Shown piece by piece: positions 53,646-64,000 of a DNA stretch of 64,000 bases (position 1 is the first letter of the stretch; every line of letters starts with the position of its first letter). The position numbers and the translations under genes were made by a program. The notes under the pieces are model-generated. The model saw only the letters and a list, made by a program, of their open reading frames with translations. It had not been told where the DNA came from and searched no databases. This DNA is from Echinometra lucunter (lineage: Eukaryota > Echinodermata > Echinoidea > Camarodonta > Echinometridae), in contig CM057153.1 in the NCBI GenBank assembly GCA_029962745.1, forward strand, positions 14,766,435-14,830,434. The letters run 5' to 3'.

Positions 53646-56600
53646 GTACAATTTAGTTTACAATTTATAAAAAAGAATAACTTAATAATTTAGAACTTTG
53701 GTCTAAAGACTAAACCGACTTTAATTCAAGTTCACATAAAAGGTAATTTAAGATCTAACAGTTAAACTTTAAAGTTAAGTTAGATTAATAATGTATCATA
53801 GGCAATGTTTACAAGTAGAGGTGTTGTGGCTCAGTGGATAAGTCTCTGGACTTTGAACCACAAGGTCCGGAGTTCGAATCCCTGCCGGCCGCGGCACTAA
53901 TCCTTTGGCAAGATATGAATCTACATTTGCCACGTCTTTCGGATGGTGACGTTAAGACGTAAATAATCGTATTTGATTGATACACGTCTGTAAAAACCCA
54001 ATTCAACAATGACAACAACAACGTTTACAAAGTTTTTGTTGTTTATTATTCAACATTACTTGATTTGTTTTTTCTTTTATATTATGTCCAGCTTTCTGTG
54101 AACTATCCTGACTAGAACACTTTTTTGTTGATTTTGATTTTAGTTTTTCATAATAATTTAATGCCATCCTGTAGTCTAGTCGTGGCATCTTTATGAAAAA
54201 AGAAAATTTATTATGCTAAGTGGGTCTATAATGCAGTTAGGAAGTTTGGCTATTCATTACAGGTAGACTAGATCATCATATCAAATCGTCCAGAGTAATT
54301 CTCGATATAGCTCCTTATTTCAGGTGACTGAATATTGAATGATATTATAGAGAAAATGAAGTACATGTAGAGTCTAGGCAAATGAAAGAAGTGGGCAGGG
54401 ATGAGAAACTTGGAATTTGTTTGCTTGGCCTAAACGTAAACTAGCTCAAAATAACGAGCACAATAAACAGTTGCTGTTGTTTTAGTTGTAATGGCACTTG
54501 TCATCCACTTTTATTGATTTTTTTTTAAATGGTGGATCTAGAGCCTATTCATAAGGCAAATTTGCAATATATTCTGCACTTTCTTCTTCAAGCCAAGAGT
54601 ATGTTTAGTTGCCCCAAAGCACCTGGGGTGGTATTCAGTTACATGGAGTGAAAGCTTAGCATTTTACTTGGCTAAGTAAAATGCCCTTACTCATATTCAG
54701 ATCTCTTCCAAGTATTTATAGCAAGTCGATTTTAAGGCAAAATAGTACTGATAACCATTGTGACGTACATCACAAATGCGCAATAAAGGTCGCACTGTAG
54801 AAAAATTGAATTTCTCTAACTCTAATATAAGGAACAAATGAGTGGCAAGAGTACGTATTTTAATACAGAGGCCAGCCAACTGCTAATTTAAAAGTTGGAA
54901 ACTTGAATATGGCATGTTCTTTCTTCATTGTATTTCTTGCATTCAAGTCGTCAATGATCTTGGTAAATCTGCCAGAGTCACACACTGCACTTTCCTGTTT
55001 ACAAACATTAATTTTCTAAACACTTTTTTTGTTTTCTACAGTCCTAGAATTCTCAGTGCCATCGGTGTGGCGCCGTGTGATTGCCGAGTTGATCGACTTC
55101 TTTCTCCTGTTTTCAGCCAAGCTTGGATTAATGCTGATCATCATTGACTACCTGGGAATCAGGTTAGAACTTACAGGAAACCTATCTATACCTGAGTAAC
55201 TTTCTTTTGGGGTGGGTGGGGGAAGGATGGAGTGGATTTGGGATTATAATTCAATCAGTGATTTGCTATGAAAGTACACTAGCTTTTACCATGTTATCAT
55301 GCTAAGAATTCTATTAAAGAAAAAAAAAGCCATCATGGTAACTTGGTAAATATTCAGGGACTGGATGTGTGAATATATGCTACTTTAGCACTTCCTCCCA
55401 AAGGTCTAAGCATTTCTTCCTCTTTGTCAGTTGAATGAAGATATATCAAATAATTGAAATCTTTACTTTTTCTCAGTGGTATTTAATGCTCTAAAAACTT
55501 CTGCATTCATGGTTACATGTTGAACCAAATATGTGAGTTAGTGTGGAAAAGTTTGTTTTATTTTTCTACCAATGTATCCATATGTTATAATGTCTTTGGC
55601 CTGTATACTCGTTGCCCTAAATTCATGAAAACTGTTTATTTTAAAGTTAAACCATAGTATATGAAGACTCTGAACCATGATTTAAACAGCAACCATCAGC
55701 ATAATTGACTTAATTGAGCGTATTGCTGTCAGCTCATGTGGACAAGAGGACATGCGTGTGCTATGCTCTGAGTGCTCATGGAGGCTGAAACCATAGTTTA
55801 AATAAACTTTATTTTGTGAATTTGGGCCTTTTAGTATGAAGCCTTTGGATGACAATAATATGAATGACCTACTTGTGCTCTTCATACATTTATTTTGAGA
55901 GAAGGAAAGAAAAATGTTTGTGCTCACTCTGAAGAAGGCATTGAATTTCAAGCTCAAGCCACTTGGCACCACAAATTCTAGAACATCATTGAGTATGTTG
56001 CAGGGAAAAAATTAATTATTTTTTTTCTGGGGCTACTCTTTGAGCCCACCCACTCAAATTTTCTACATTGTATTACAGTTTACATTGGACCCTATGAGAA
56101 TTTCAGGGGCTCTTTTTTAGTTTTCCGGGGCTCTTTGGTGTTTCTGAGCGAATTCGCCTCGAGCCCCCGTGTATTTTTTTCCCTGGTATGTTGATACATT
56201 AATACCCCTTTCATGCTGGGGAGATTTTCACTGGGTACATCCATTGAAAGTTTCAATGTGAAAGGAAACTCAGATGAAACGCAGGTGAAAAAAAAAAACG
56301 ATTCTAAGTTTTTGCGATTTTACCCTCCAATTGTTGTGGGTAAACACAGATGAACTAGCGGTGGTTCACTGATGAAGTCTAGCGTGAAAGGTTGTCACAC
56401 TGAAACACGGTGAAATGCCTATTGAATGTCAGAGGTCGTGTTTTGTTTCCGGTGTTACATCATAGTACACACGTTTTTCGCTTGTCAGCGCACCATGTAC
56501 TTCCACTACAGGTTGGTCGCTGTGCCAGCAGGAAACACAAATTGATCAGTATTCTCCCCAGTACGAAAAGAATTTTCACTGGTGATTGGTGAACCACCAT

Positions 56601-59485
56601 TTAAAGCCACAGTGAACTGGCGTTTATATAGCTTTGAAATGATGTATTTACAACAGCACCAGCTTGCGGCTACTCACAACCAGAGACTGTGTTAGAAACA
56701 TTATGTCCTCCTTGGCTTCTAGTGAACTGCCTTAGTCTGAATACATATACATTTTTACAGATGTGTCTCAACATTATGTCCTCCTTGGCTTCTAGTGAAC
56801 TGCCTTAGTCTGAATACATATACATTTTTACAGATGTGTCTCAACATTATGTCCTCCTTGGCTTCTAGTGAACTGCCTTAGTCTGAATACATATACATTT
56901 TTACAGATGTGTCTCAACATTATGTCCTCCTTGGCTTCTAGTGAACTGCCTTAGTCTGAATACATATACATTTTTACAGATGTGTCTCAACATTATGTCC
57001 TCCTTGGCTTCTAGTGAACTGCCTTAGTCTGAATACATATACATTTTTACAGATGTGTCTCAACATTATGTCCTCCTTGGCTTCTAGTGAACTGCCTTAG
57101 TCTGAATACATATACATTTTTACAGATGTGTCTCAACATTATGTCCTCCTTGGCTTCTAGTGAACTGCCTTAGTCTGAATACATATACATTTTTACAGAT
57201 GTGTCTCAACATTATGTCCTCCTTGGCTTCTAGTGAACTGCCTTAGTCTGAATACATATACATTTTTACAGATGTGTCTCAACATTATGTCCTCCTTGGC
57301 TTCTAGTGAACTGCCTTAGTCTGAATACATATACATTTTTACAGATGTGTCTCAACATTATGTCCTCCTTGGCTTCTAGTGAACTGCCTTAGTCTGAATA
57401 CATATACATTTTTACAGATGTGTCTCAACATTATGTCCTCCTTGGCTTCTAGTGAACTGCCTTAGTCTGAATACATATACATTTTTACAGATGTGTCTCA
57501 ACATTATGTCCTCCTTGGCTTCTAGTGAACTGCCTTAGTCTGAATACATATACATTTTTACAGATGTGTCTCAACAATAAAGCGCGTGTTGATCAGAATG
57601 GTGCATGCTGGAGAAAAAATGGGACTGAATCAGTAGTTCAGGACTGAGATGGCGCTATTTCAAAATTTCACACAAGGGCGCCAGTTCGCTCTGGCTTTAA
57701 TTGAACAGTGAATTCAATGGTGGTTTACCATTGGAAGCAGCATGAAAGGGTATGATATCATGAATGTCATTGCTGTATCGATGATGAGATTAATGAATCC
57801 ATCCTGTATCTTCTTGTTTCCCAGCAGTGATACTACGGGATTCATGATGCGCTTCTTGGTAGAAGAAATTGAGGATGACACGTCGCTGGAAGAACTTCAA
57901 CAGATGCTCTTGTTTGCCTTCATCTACAGAGTCATTGTCTGTATTTATGAGGTAGATATGAAATATAAGTAGGGTCGATAAAGGAGATCTTTTTGGAGAT
58001 AAGTCTATTCAAAATTCTTAACCCTTAGCATCAAGGATGTGTGTCAGAATCATAATAATGATCCCATATCTATGATTCAAGATTCAAGATTCAAGATTCT
58101 TTATTGGTCCATGCATATTATTACATAGAAATTTTGTTTTCATTGGCTCTTTAACATAATACAGTAACAGTAAAGAAAACAAAAACAATAAAAGGTCATA
58201 AATGAGTAAATAGGAATGCAATTCATGAAAGTATAACATATGGTGTGCAAATAAATGTTTGATATGCACCTCTTCTGTGTATTCAACAACAATATACATG
58301 TAAAAGGTTGATTTTCTTTTTTTCTGCTCCTTTTGGGAAACCATGACAATGTTCATCATGAAGCCACTGACAAAATCATGTTTTTTAAACCAGATTATAT
58401 CAGATAATGAAAAGCTCCCACTTGGTAAATGTGTCCTGAATAAAAACCAAAGTAAAAGCCATTGATTTTTCTGTCCTCTGCTTTTCCACCAGACATTCTT
58501 CTTGTGCAGCACTGTCAGTCGAGTGCTCGGTGGTGCTACGCCAGGCAAGTTCCTCATGCGGCTGAGAGTGATCTCTCTGGAGCAGGTCCAATCTGCTGGA
58601 CCAGGACGAGTCCAGGTCACCCTACCTGACAGTGTCGGGTTTACACAGTAAGTAATCATATGTCAGTTCAGACAGCACCATCCCGTAATTTGTGTGTTGC
58701 TGTAATTATTGCATCCAACACTCCCACAGGCATGAAAAGGTAAGGGAAAGGGGAGGGGGAGCTGCCCCTCCCCTTTTGAAAACCCGTTTACTCTTCATCA
58801 CAATTGACTATCTGAATTGAAAGTTCCCCATTTTGTAGATAGATGTAGAATTGTCATTGCTGTTCAATCTAAACTGTGGAATGTTTACTTTAATAGGAAC
58901 ACTCTCCTTGCTCATTTGAAATGATCACCAGAGGTAGAAAAATGCAAACAAAATTTGAAAACTGTTTTTTTTTTATAAGAAATGCCTTAACAAAATTATA
59001 CTGTGCCCCTGTTGATAAGTTTCATCTCTTTATAATCCCATTATTACACATGACACAACTCATTTGATATATAGTCCTTCAGTCGCCTGCTCGTTTTCAG
59101 GGGGTGGAGTAAGAAAAGGGTCATTTAAAAAAATGAAATACTAGTACGTGGAAATGTCTAATTGTGGCGATATTTTATTTTCAAATCTCTCTTTCTGCTG
59201 AACTCTTTCTTAAGATATATGTCAGCTGTCAAACGTTCATATTTAATTATGACGTTTTGTTACCTCATTTATTTTCATTTATTTCTTTCATCCATAAGGG
59301 CCTTGCTGAGATCTGTCGTCAAGAATTTCTCCATGGCGTTCTTCTTTCCAGCCTGCATCACCGTGTTCTTCAATCCTCACTTCAGGGCCGCTTATGAAGT
59401 GCTGACAAGGACAATGGTTGTTGGTACTGAAAATTGGCCCTTGACCTTCCGACAGAGAGGTCAAAATCAGCAGGTCATTAGGTGA
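53153..59485 (+). CDS. FAM8A1: FAM8A1 orthologue, RDD-family ER membrane protein (5 exons, 360 aa)
   Basis: Five exons join in phase into 360 residues that follow vertebrate FAM8A1. Conserved landmarks: EYYERLRRWIFMYKSHVY near residue 60, a Gln-rich disordered stretch, then the RDD domain: SVWRRVIAELIDFFLLFSAK (first membrane helix), EEIEDDTSLEELQQMLLFAF, IYRVIVCIYE, GGATPGKFLMRLRV (the conserved G-A-T-x-G-K motif) and ALLRSVVKNFSMAFFFPACI with RAAYEVLTRTMVV. FAM8A1 is a cofactor of the Hrd1 (SYVN1) ubiquitin ligase complex with HERP in ER-associated degradation. No damage was seen. Intron 1 carries a SINE, intron 2 a 12-unit tandem array. A poly-A signal candidate is at 59689. Confidence 0.93.
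53815..54022 (+). mobile_element. tRNA-derived SINE with 8-bp target duplication
   Basis: The tRNA-like head has A box TGGCTCAGTGG (53827-53837) and B box AGTTCGAATCC (53871-53881) spaced as in a tRNA, with a TTTGAA-type anticodon loop. The non-tRNA body includes TTTGCCACGTCTTTCGGATG and GACGTTAAGACG and ends in a CAA-rich tail. GTTTACAA flanks both sides (53807-53814, 54023-54030). In FAM8A1 intron 1. Confidence 0.85.
55042..55162 (+). CDS. FAM8A1: FAM8A1 exon 2 (first RDD helix)
   Basis: The acceptor TTTTCTACAG starts LEFSVPSVWRRVIAELIDFF, then LLFSAKLGLMLIIIDYLG. The R..AELID pattern is the RDD signature. The donor is GTTAGA. Confidence 0.88.
56001..56185. mobile_element. hAT-type MITE with perfect 8-bp target duplication
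   Basis: CAGGGAAAAAATTAATT at the left and TATTTTTTTCCCTG at the right. GTATGTTG duplicates exactly at 55993-56000 and 56186-56193. It contains GGGGCTACTCTTTGAGCCC and related self-pairing words. In FAM8A1 intron 2. Confidence 0.85.
56700..57575. repeat. Tandem array, exactly 12 x 73 bp, in FAM8A1 intron 2
   Basis: A 73-bp unit beginning ATTATGTCCTCCTTGGCTTC and ending ACAGATGTGTCTCAAC repeats without visible change 12 times (876 bp). Each unit holds two AG sites after pyrimidine-rich stretches (TTGGCTTCTAG and ACATTTTTACAG) that look like splice acceptors. The left and right borders are sharp. Confidence 0.95.
57825..57951 (+). CDS. FAM8A1: FAM8A1 exon 3
   Basis: Codes TTGFMMRFLVEEIEDDTSLE, then IYRVIVCIYE. 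The acceptor is a tandem CAGCAG (57822-57827), so use of the second AG drops one Ser and starts at 57828. The donor is GTAGAT. Confidence 0.9.
58493..58647 (+). CDS. FAM8A1: FAM8A1 exon 4
   Basis: TFFLCSTVSRVLGGATPGKF then LMRLRVISLEQVQ, the most conserved RDD block. The acceptor is TTTTCCACCAG and the donor GTAAGT. The 191-codon minus-strand ORF across it is a shadow. Confidence 0.92.
59299..59485 (+). CDS. FAM8A1: FAM8A1 exon 5, C-terminus
   Basis: The acceptor is CATCCATAAG. ALLRSVVKNFSMAFFFPACI then FNPHFRAAYEVLTRTMVVG and a 24-residue tail to TGA. Confidence 0.92.
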
Positions 59486-59514
59486 CATTGTATGTAAAGT
59501 TCTAACTTGACATC

Positions 59515-59590
59515 TCCCTCTCTTTCTTTCTCCTTCTTTCTCCCTCTTTCTCCCTCTTTCTCTCTCTTTCTCCTTTTCTCTCTTTTCCTG
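59515..59590. repeat. CT-rich simple repeat in FAM8A1 3' UTR
   Basis: (CTTTCTC)n starting about 30 bases after the stop codon. Confidence 0.8.
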
Positions 59591-59688
59591 TCATCCCTTT
59601 ATGATTCTGACTTTTTATTCCTGTAAGAATTAAAAACATGAAGAAAATATGAAATGTAATTATATATTATGAATACATTTATTCGCAA

Positions 59689-59694
59689 AATAAA
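59689..59694 (+). terminator. Candidate FAM8A1 polyadenylation signal
   Basis: AATAAA about 200 bases after the stop codon, followed by a T-poor stretch. The cleavage site is not defined by the sequence. Confidence 0.4.
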
Positions 59695-60630
59695 GCAGTT
59701 AGGATGCAAGAGTGGATATGAGCAAAAGAAGGACAAAGATGTCAAAACTTTGAGACATATCCTTTAATATCAGTGTTATTGTTGTTTCACCATAGGAGTA
59801 GGGGACCAACCATTAAAAACACTTTTACTCTTTATGTTTGTGTTATATTAATTCATATGCTTTATTTCAAACATTGATTTCCAATATTGTTTCTGTATAG
59901 AGATATTGCAAATTAAATCATCAAAAATGCATGCTACATGAAGGGAAATGTGATGTGGGGTCAGCCAGCCAGCGTACTTGTATTTGTACATATGAGCATG
60001 ACGATAAGTGCGGCCCTTGATATAAAATCATTTTTTCCCTACTGTTCTTCAATCCTTAAAGGAGAAGTCTAGGCGATTTCTGTAAACATGGATCATAAAG
60101 AGAAAAAATTCAGCAGCTAGGAAATGTCTTACTTTACACGACATACCCTAGGATTACCGAGTAATCAACAATTAACTTGTATAAACAGTAGTTCTAGTAC
60201 GAGCCCATTTTCATCCACAATACAGTTCGCACCCGGGCCCAGTGACGTGGCTGATGCACCGCAGGCAGGCCAGGCGATGCAAGCGATATGCGTTTACGAC
60301 ATTCCGGCTCGAAGTGGTCTTAACACACTTTCTTTAACTTCAAAAATTTCTAAGTTTTGAAGTCAAATTTGTCTGTTCTAATATCATTAATCCATCAGGC
60401 ACACCTCTCCCTGTCCGTCAGGGGATTCGGGATTGCAAAAAACTTCTCTTTGGAACAGAACTAGTGTGATTTGTACACCCAAAAGCTAGACATATCGGCA
60501 TTTTGCATAGAGAATGTACAGAGAATAAGTGCGCATGCGCAGTGCAAATGCATCGCCTATGTCACACGACCAATGACCATATTTGGGTTTCGGTGGGAAA
60601 TTCAATTATTTGGAGTAAAAAAGCCAACAC

Positions 60631-61126
60631 TTAAAGGCATTGGCTAACTTTGTGAATAGCTGATTTAAAAAATTCTCAAACTAAGATGAAACATGTCTAT
60701 GATTACTTGTATTTGTACTCAAAAACCCTGAAACCAACCATAATTTGGAATGAAAAAGTGTAAGTTAGACGCAAACGGCGATTTTATTATCCTTCGTCTC
60801 ACGAGACAATCACTAAGAGGACCACTTTGCTTGAATTTGAAAATGCCGTTATGTGCCTCCCGCCACGTGATGCGCCAATACACACAGTACGGTAAGGTGA
60901 GTCATACGCGCATGCGCACTCCTAATGTCTATTCTGTGCAACCGACCGTCGTATATTTTTCAAACATTGTTTCACATTTTTGAAATTTAAAATTACTTCC
61001 TGGGGATATTATAGTTTGAAACTTTCAGACTGGTATTTTTACACTATAACCCTTATGTTTATCCCATTTTCAAGTAACAAAACAAGATTTTTAAAAAATC
61101 ATAACAATGTTAACCAATGCCTTTAA
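60631..61126. mobile_element. TTAA MITE, family A (copy 2)
   Basis: TTAAAGGCATTGGCTAAC at the left and GTTAACCAATGCCTTTAA at the right, a perfect 18-base inverted repeat including TTAA. It has about 100 bp more internal sequence than the copy at 8272. Confidence 0.88.
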
Positions 61127-61510
61127 TCAGTATTTAACAAGGCAAACGCCAAGCGTTGTCTCGCCTGCATATTGCAGTCATGAAGAGACTGCATGTCAAA
61201 ACTATGCTATATGACTTCTGAGGCTGTCAGCAGTTTAGGGGGTGAATTGTGGTTCTGACAGTTTACATATGCAATAATGGTATAGGCCTACTTTATCCCT
61301 AGGAAATCAGATAACACTAAGAATGCTGTTAATACTATGAAGCTATAATTATTTCCATGCAAGTAAGGAAATGAATGTTAGTGAAAAAGAATGTAACTGA
61401 TAATAATGTGAGTAAAATTGTAAAATTAAATTAATTATTAAGGTGTTATGTATTGTAATAATAAGTGAAAGGGAGTTCACACATTATCATTACATAGGCT
61501 TGGTTATGGA

Positions 61511-61514
61511 TAAA

Positions 61515-61558
<44 letters not shown>

Positions 61559-61560
61559 AC
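61511..61560. repeat. (AAAT)n microsatellite
   Basis: About twelve AAAT units. The minus-strand ORF over it is an artefact. Confidence 0.9.
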
Positions 61561-61745
61561 AAATATATGAAAAACAGTAACAAGTAAAATACAAAATCTG
61601 GTTCAGGTATAGAGAGTAGTGAGTTCACTGCTATTATACAGTAAACTGTAGAATGAACTCTGTTGAACTGAAGTAAAATGTTAGTGTTAAAAAGTATCAA
61701 ATTATAAAGTTCATGTCATTACAGGAACAAAGTGGTGTAAATCAT

Positions 61746-62540
61746 AGCACAGTGCCAGTCATGGAAAGTTCATTGACCTTTAACCTTAATCAAATTCAAT
61801 TCACATTCAAACTTGACCTGCACCTTCAAGAGATGGACCTCTGGTATGAATTTGGTGATTCCACGTCAAAGCTATAGAAAGTTATTAGGTGTACAACATA
61901 GCACAGTGCCAGTTATGAAAAGTTCATTGACCTTTGACCTTTGACCTTAATCAAATTCAACTCACATTCGAACTTGACCTGCACCTTCAAGAGATGGACC
62001 TCTCATATGAATTTGGCAATCCTACCTCGAAGGTATAGAAAGTTATTGTGTGTACAACATAGCACAGTGCCAGTCATGGAAAGTTCATTGACCTTTGACC
62101 TCTGACCTTATTCAAATTCAACTCATACTCAAACTTGACCTGTGCCTTCAAGAGATGTACCTCTGGTATAAATTTGGTGATCCCACCTCGAAGCTATAGA
62201 AAGTTATTGTGTGTACAACACAGCACAGTGCCAGTCATGGAAAGTTCATTGACCTTTGACCTTTGACCTTAATCAAATTCAACTCACATTCGAACTTGAC
62301 CTGCACCTTCAAGAGATGGACCTCTTGTATGAATTTGGCAATCCTACCTTGAAGGTATAAAAAGTTATTGTGTGTACAATATAGCACAGTGCCAGTCATG
62401 GAAAGTTCATTGACCTTTGACCTTTGACCTTATTCAAATTCGACTCATATTCGAACTTGACCTGCGCCTTCAAGAGATGGACCTTTGGTATGAATTTGGT
62501 GATCCTACCTTAAAGCTATAGAAAGTTATTGGGTGTACAA
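61746..62540. repeat. 161-bp tandem array (about 5 units)
   Basis: AGCACAGTGCCAGT recurs at 61746, 61900, 62061, 62222 and 62383 (steps 154, 161, 161, 161). Units end near GCTATAGAAAGTTATT. Each carries TTGACCTTTGACC or a longer run of the TGACCT half-site. Confidence 0.92.
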
Positions 62541-63595
62541 CACAATTGTTGACGACGCCGACGCCGACGACGCCGACGACGACGCCGACACCGGAAATAG
62601 TGATACCTATGTCTCGCTCCGCTACGCAGGCGAGACAAAAATCACAGAAATCACTTTGATGAATGAAAGTAGCATTATCTGTTAGCGTGAATTTTAAGCT
62701 TTATAGTGTAATTTTAATGAAATCGTCTGGACTTCTCCTTTAACAATATGAATAATATCTTGTGTAGTGTGGGGAAGGGGGATTTTACTTGTATGAAATC
62801 ATGAGCATGACAAAATTATTTTCCTGTCATGTTCTTCAATCCTTTAAACAATATGAATAACTTGTATAGTGTTGGGGAGGGATTTTATTTCCATTACCAT
62901 AATACAGATTTTTCTTACTTTTGATGACTGTCGGCCCCTAACAGAATATGAAGTGAGGATTAATAAGTATGTAACACAAATTACACACTACGATAAATCG
63001 AACAAAAAGTTATCAGAAATTCTTTAATTAGAAAATGCATGTACCATTTAATAATAAGTGAATACTATTTCATGGAAGTTACTCTGCACTTTTGTTCTTG
63101 GGTCCCAGTACCATCATTAAACATATGAATGTGGAGTCAAGTTCATTGTATCTCAATCTTCACCATCATTCTCTGCAATTTCATATTGTATTTTATACCC
63201 CAGTTGTAAAAGTCTGTTGGTTATATGATTTGATTTAGTTTCTATGCATTATGTTTATGATAGAATATAATAGATGGGGAGGTGTTGAAAATTTATATGA
63301 ATGATGAGACCAAGTGAAATGGATTCCCAATGCCTTGTCCATGTCTGCATAGACAAGGGATGATTGTTTTTTTGCTTGTTGTTTTTTTTGTTTTTTTTTG
63401 TTTTTGTTTTGTTGTTTATATTTTTGTTTAGGGAAACAAGTGTATTTAAAAGAGGGGTAAGGGGAAGAGGCAATTTGCTCCTCCTGACAGATTTCCTACC
63501 AGGGGAAAAAAAGTGCAGCCACAATAGGAGGTAGAAATTTAATTTGTCAGTAAATGTAAGATTATCATCTTAAACATGAGTAATGCTATACATTC

Positions 63596-64000
63596 TTAAA
63601 GGGGTTAGAAAGTAGCAAATCTTGGGGTTACGGCAGGTGGCCCAACTCGGGTCATAGTCAGATATCTCCATATATCTTCAAAAACGAACACGCAATATTA
63701 TTGCAACATACGGACTGGCTGGGGCGGGCAAACCCGAGCAAAATATTGAAGTATCATGATCATCAGCTTTCTTGATCATCTTGCTTTTCACGCTGAATCA
63801 CTTGCAGTTATTTGTGTGTGTTTTCCACTTACAACAGTCATTCTGCCAAACAAAAGCCGAAGTGAGTAATCTAGGAGCAAGGTTCCCCACCCTCACGGAA
63901 ATTTTATTCGCTGGTCCCGGGTCATTGTGTAGTTGCTTGCAGTGTGGAGAAGGCGAATGAGTTTGGGCCTACTCAATTTGCAACTTCCCATTCCCTTTAA
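63596..64000. mobile_element. TTAA element, family G, at window end
   Basis: TTAAAGGGGTTAGAAAGTAG at the left; the right end reads in reverse TTAAAGGGAATGGGAAGTTG, sharing AGTNGCAAAT further in. The TTAA at 63997-64000 coincides with the window edge, so the right flank is unseen. Confidence 0.6.

Larger units (their letters stand above)
61156..62638. mobile_element. Element with TTGTCTCGCCTGC ends carrying a 161-bp satellite
   Basis: TTGTCTCGCCTGC at the left and GCAGGCGAGACAA at the right form a perfect 13-bp terminal inverted repeat. The inside has an (AAAT)n run (61511-61560), the 161-bp tandem array and a (GACGCC)n stretch at 62551-62593. No transposase ORF. Confidence 0.78.
60056..62743. 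mobile_element. TTAA element, family E, outer shell of a nested cluster
   Basis: TTAAAGGAGAAGTCTAGGCG at the left and CGTCTGGACTTCTCCTTTAA at the right; ends pair through GATTTC / GAAATC. It contains a complete family A MITE and a third element with GTCTCGCC ends, so the original element was short and has been filled by later insertions. Confidence 0.82.

Noticed and set aside
53815..53890. Functional tRNA gene
   Set aside because: Pol III boxes are present, but the acceptor stem does not close and a non-tRNA body with target duplications follows, so it is a SINE.
58084..58659. 191-codon minus-strand ORF
   Set aside because: It covers FAM8A1 exon 4 in antisense and low-complexity intron; no domain, no splice support, composition of intron DNA.
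1..64000. CRISPR arrays, operons or bacterial genes
   Set aside because: Introns, Pol III SINE, LTR and non-LTR retroelements show metazoan nuclear DNA; tandem arrays here lack unique spacers.

Overview
Eukaryotic (metazoan) nuclear DNA, AT-rich, with intron-split genes, GT-AG splice sites, many short inverted-repeat transposons and simple repeats. The gene set and the repeat style (palindromic elements with TTAA target sites, CsRn1-type Ty3/gypsy element, RAG1-like zinc-finger locus, frequent TACATGTA words) point to a marine deuterostome, most likely an echinoderm such as a sea urchin. Species is inference.

Layout. (1) About 2.0-20.1 kb, minus strand: TTC39C orthologue, ten coding exons recognised (last coding exon not found, probably left of the window). 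Its introns carry LINE 3' ends, foldback elements and TTAA-flanked MITEs. (2) 21.2-24.5 kb, plus strand: a multi-exon locus resembling the N-terminal zinc-binding region plus RING finger of RAG1, damaged by a homopolymer frameshift and split by a palindromic insertion; it lies head-to-head with TTC39C. (3) 24.5-29.8 kb: no convincing gene; microsatellites and small repeats. (4) 30.3-40.1 kb, plus strand: seven-exon gene for a four-pass CD20-like (MS4A-like) membrane protein with a long proline-rich tail; intron 1 holds a very large hairpin-forming inverted repeat. (5) 40.1-46.5 kb: no gene; higher-order minisatellite and a hAT-type MITE. (6) 46.5-52.2 kb: a recently inserted, nearly complete Ty3/gypsy element of CsRn1 type with near-identical LTRs, tRNA-Trp primer binding site and 4-bp target duplication. 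(7) 53.2-59.5 kb, plus strand: five-exon FAM8A1 orthologue (RDD-type ER membrane protein of the Hrd1 ERAD complex), with a tRNA-derived SINE in intron 1 and a 12 x 73 bp tandem array in intron 2. (8) 60-64 kb: nested TTAA transposons around a 161-bp satellite full of nuclear-receptor-like half-sites.

The genes do not form a pathway: they are ordinary single-copy neighbours separated by transposon-rich DNA. The most unusual items are the RAG1-N-terminus-like locus, the giant intronic hairpin, the 12 perfect 73-bp repeats inside FAM8A1, and the repeated use of TTAA target sites by several sequence-unrelated palindromic families. Exon boundaries were set by hand from ORF continuity, splice consensus and family resemblance; no database search was possible.
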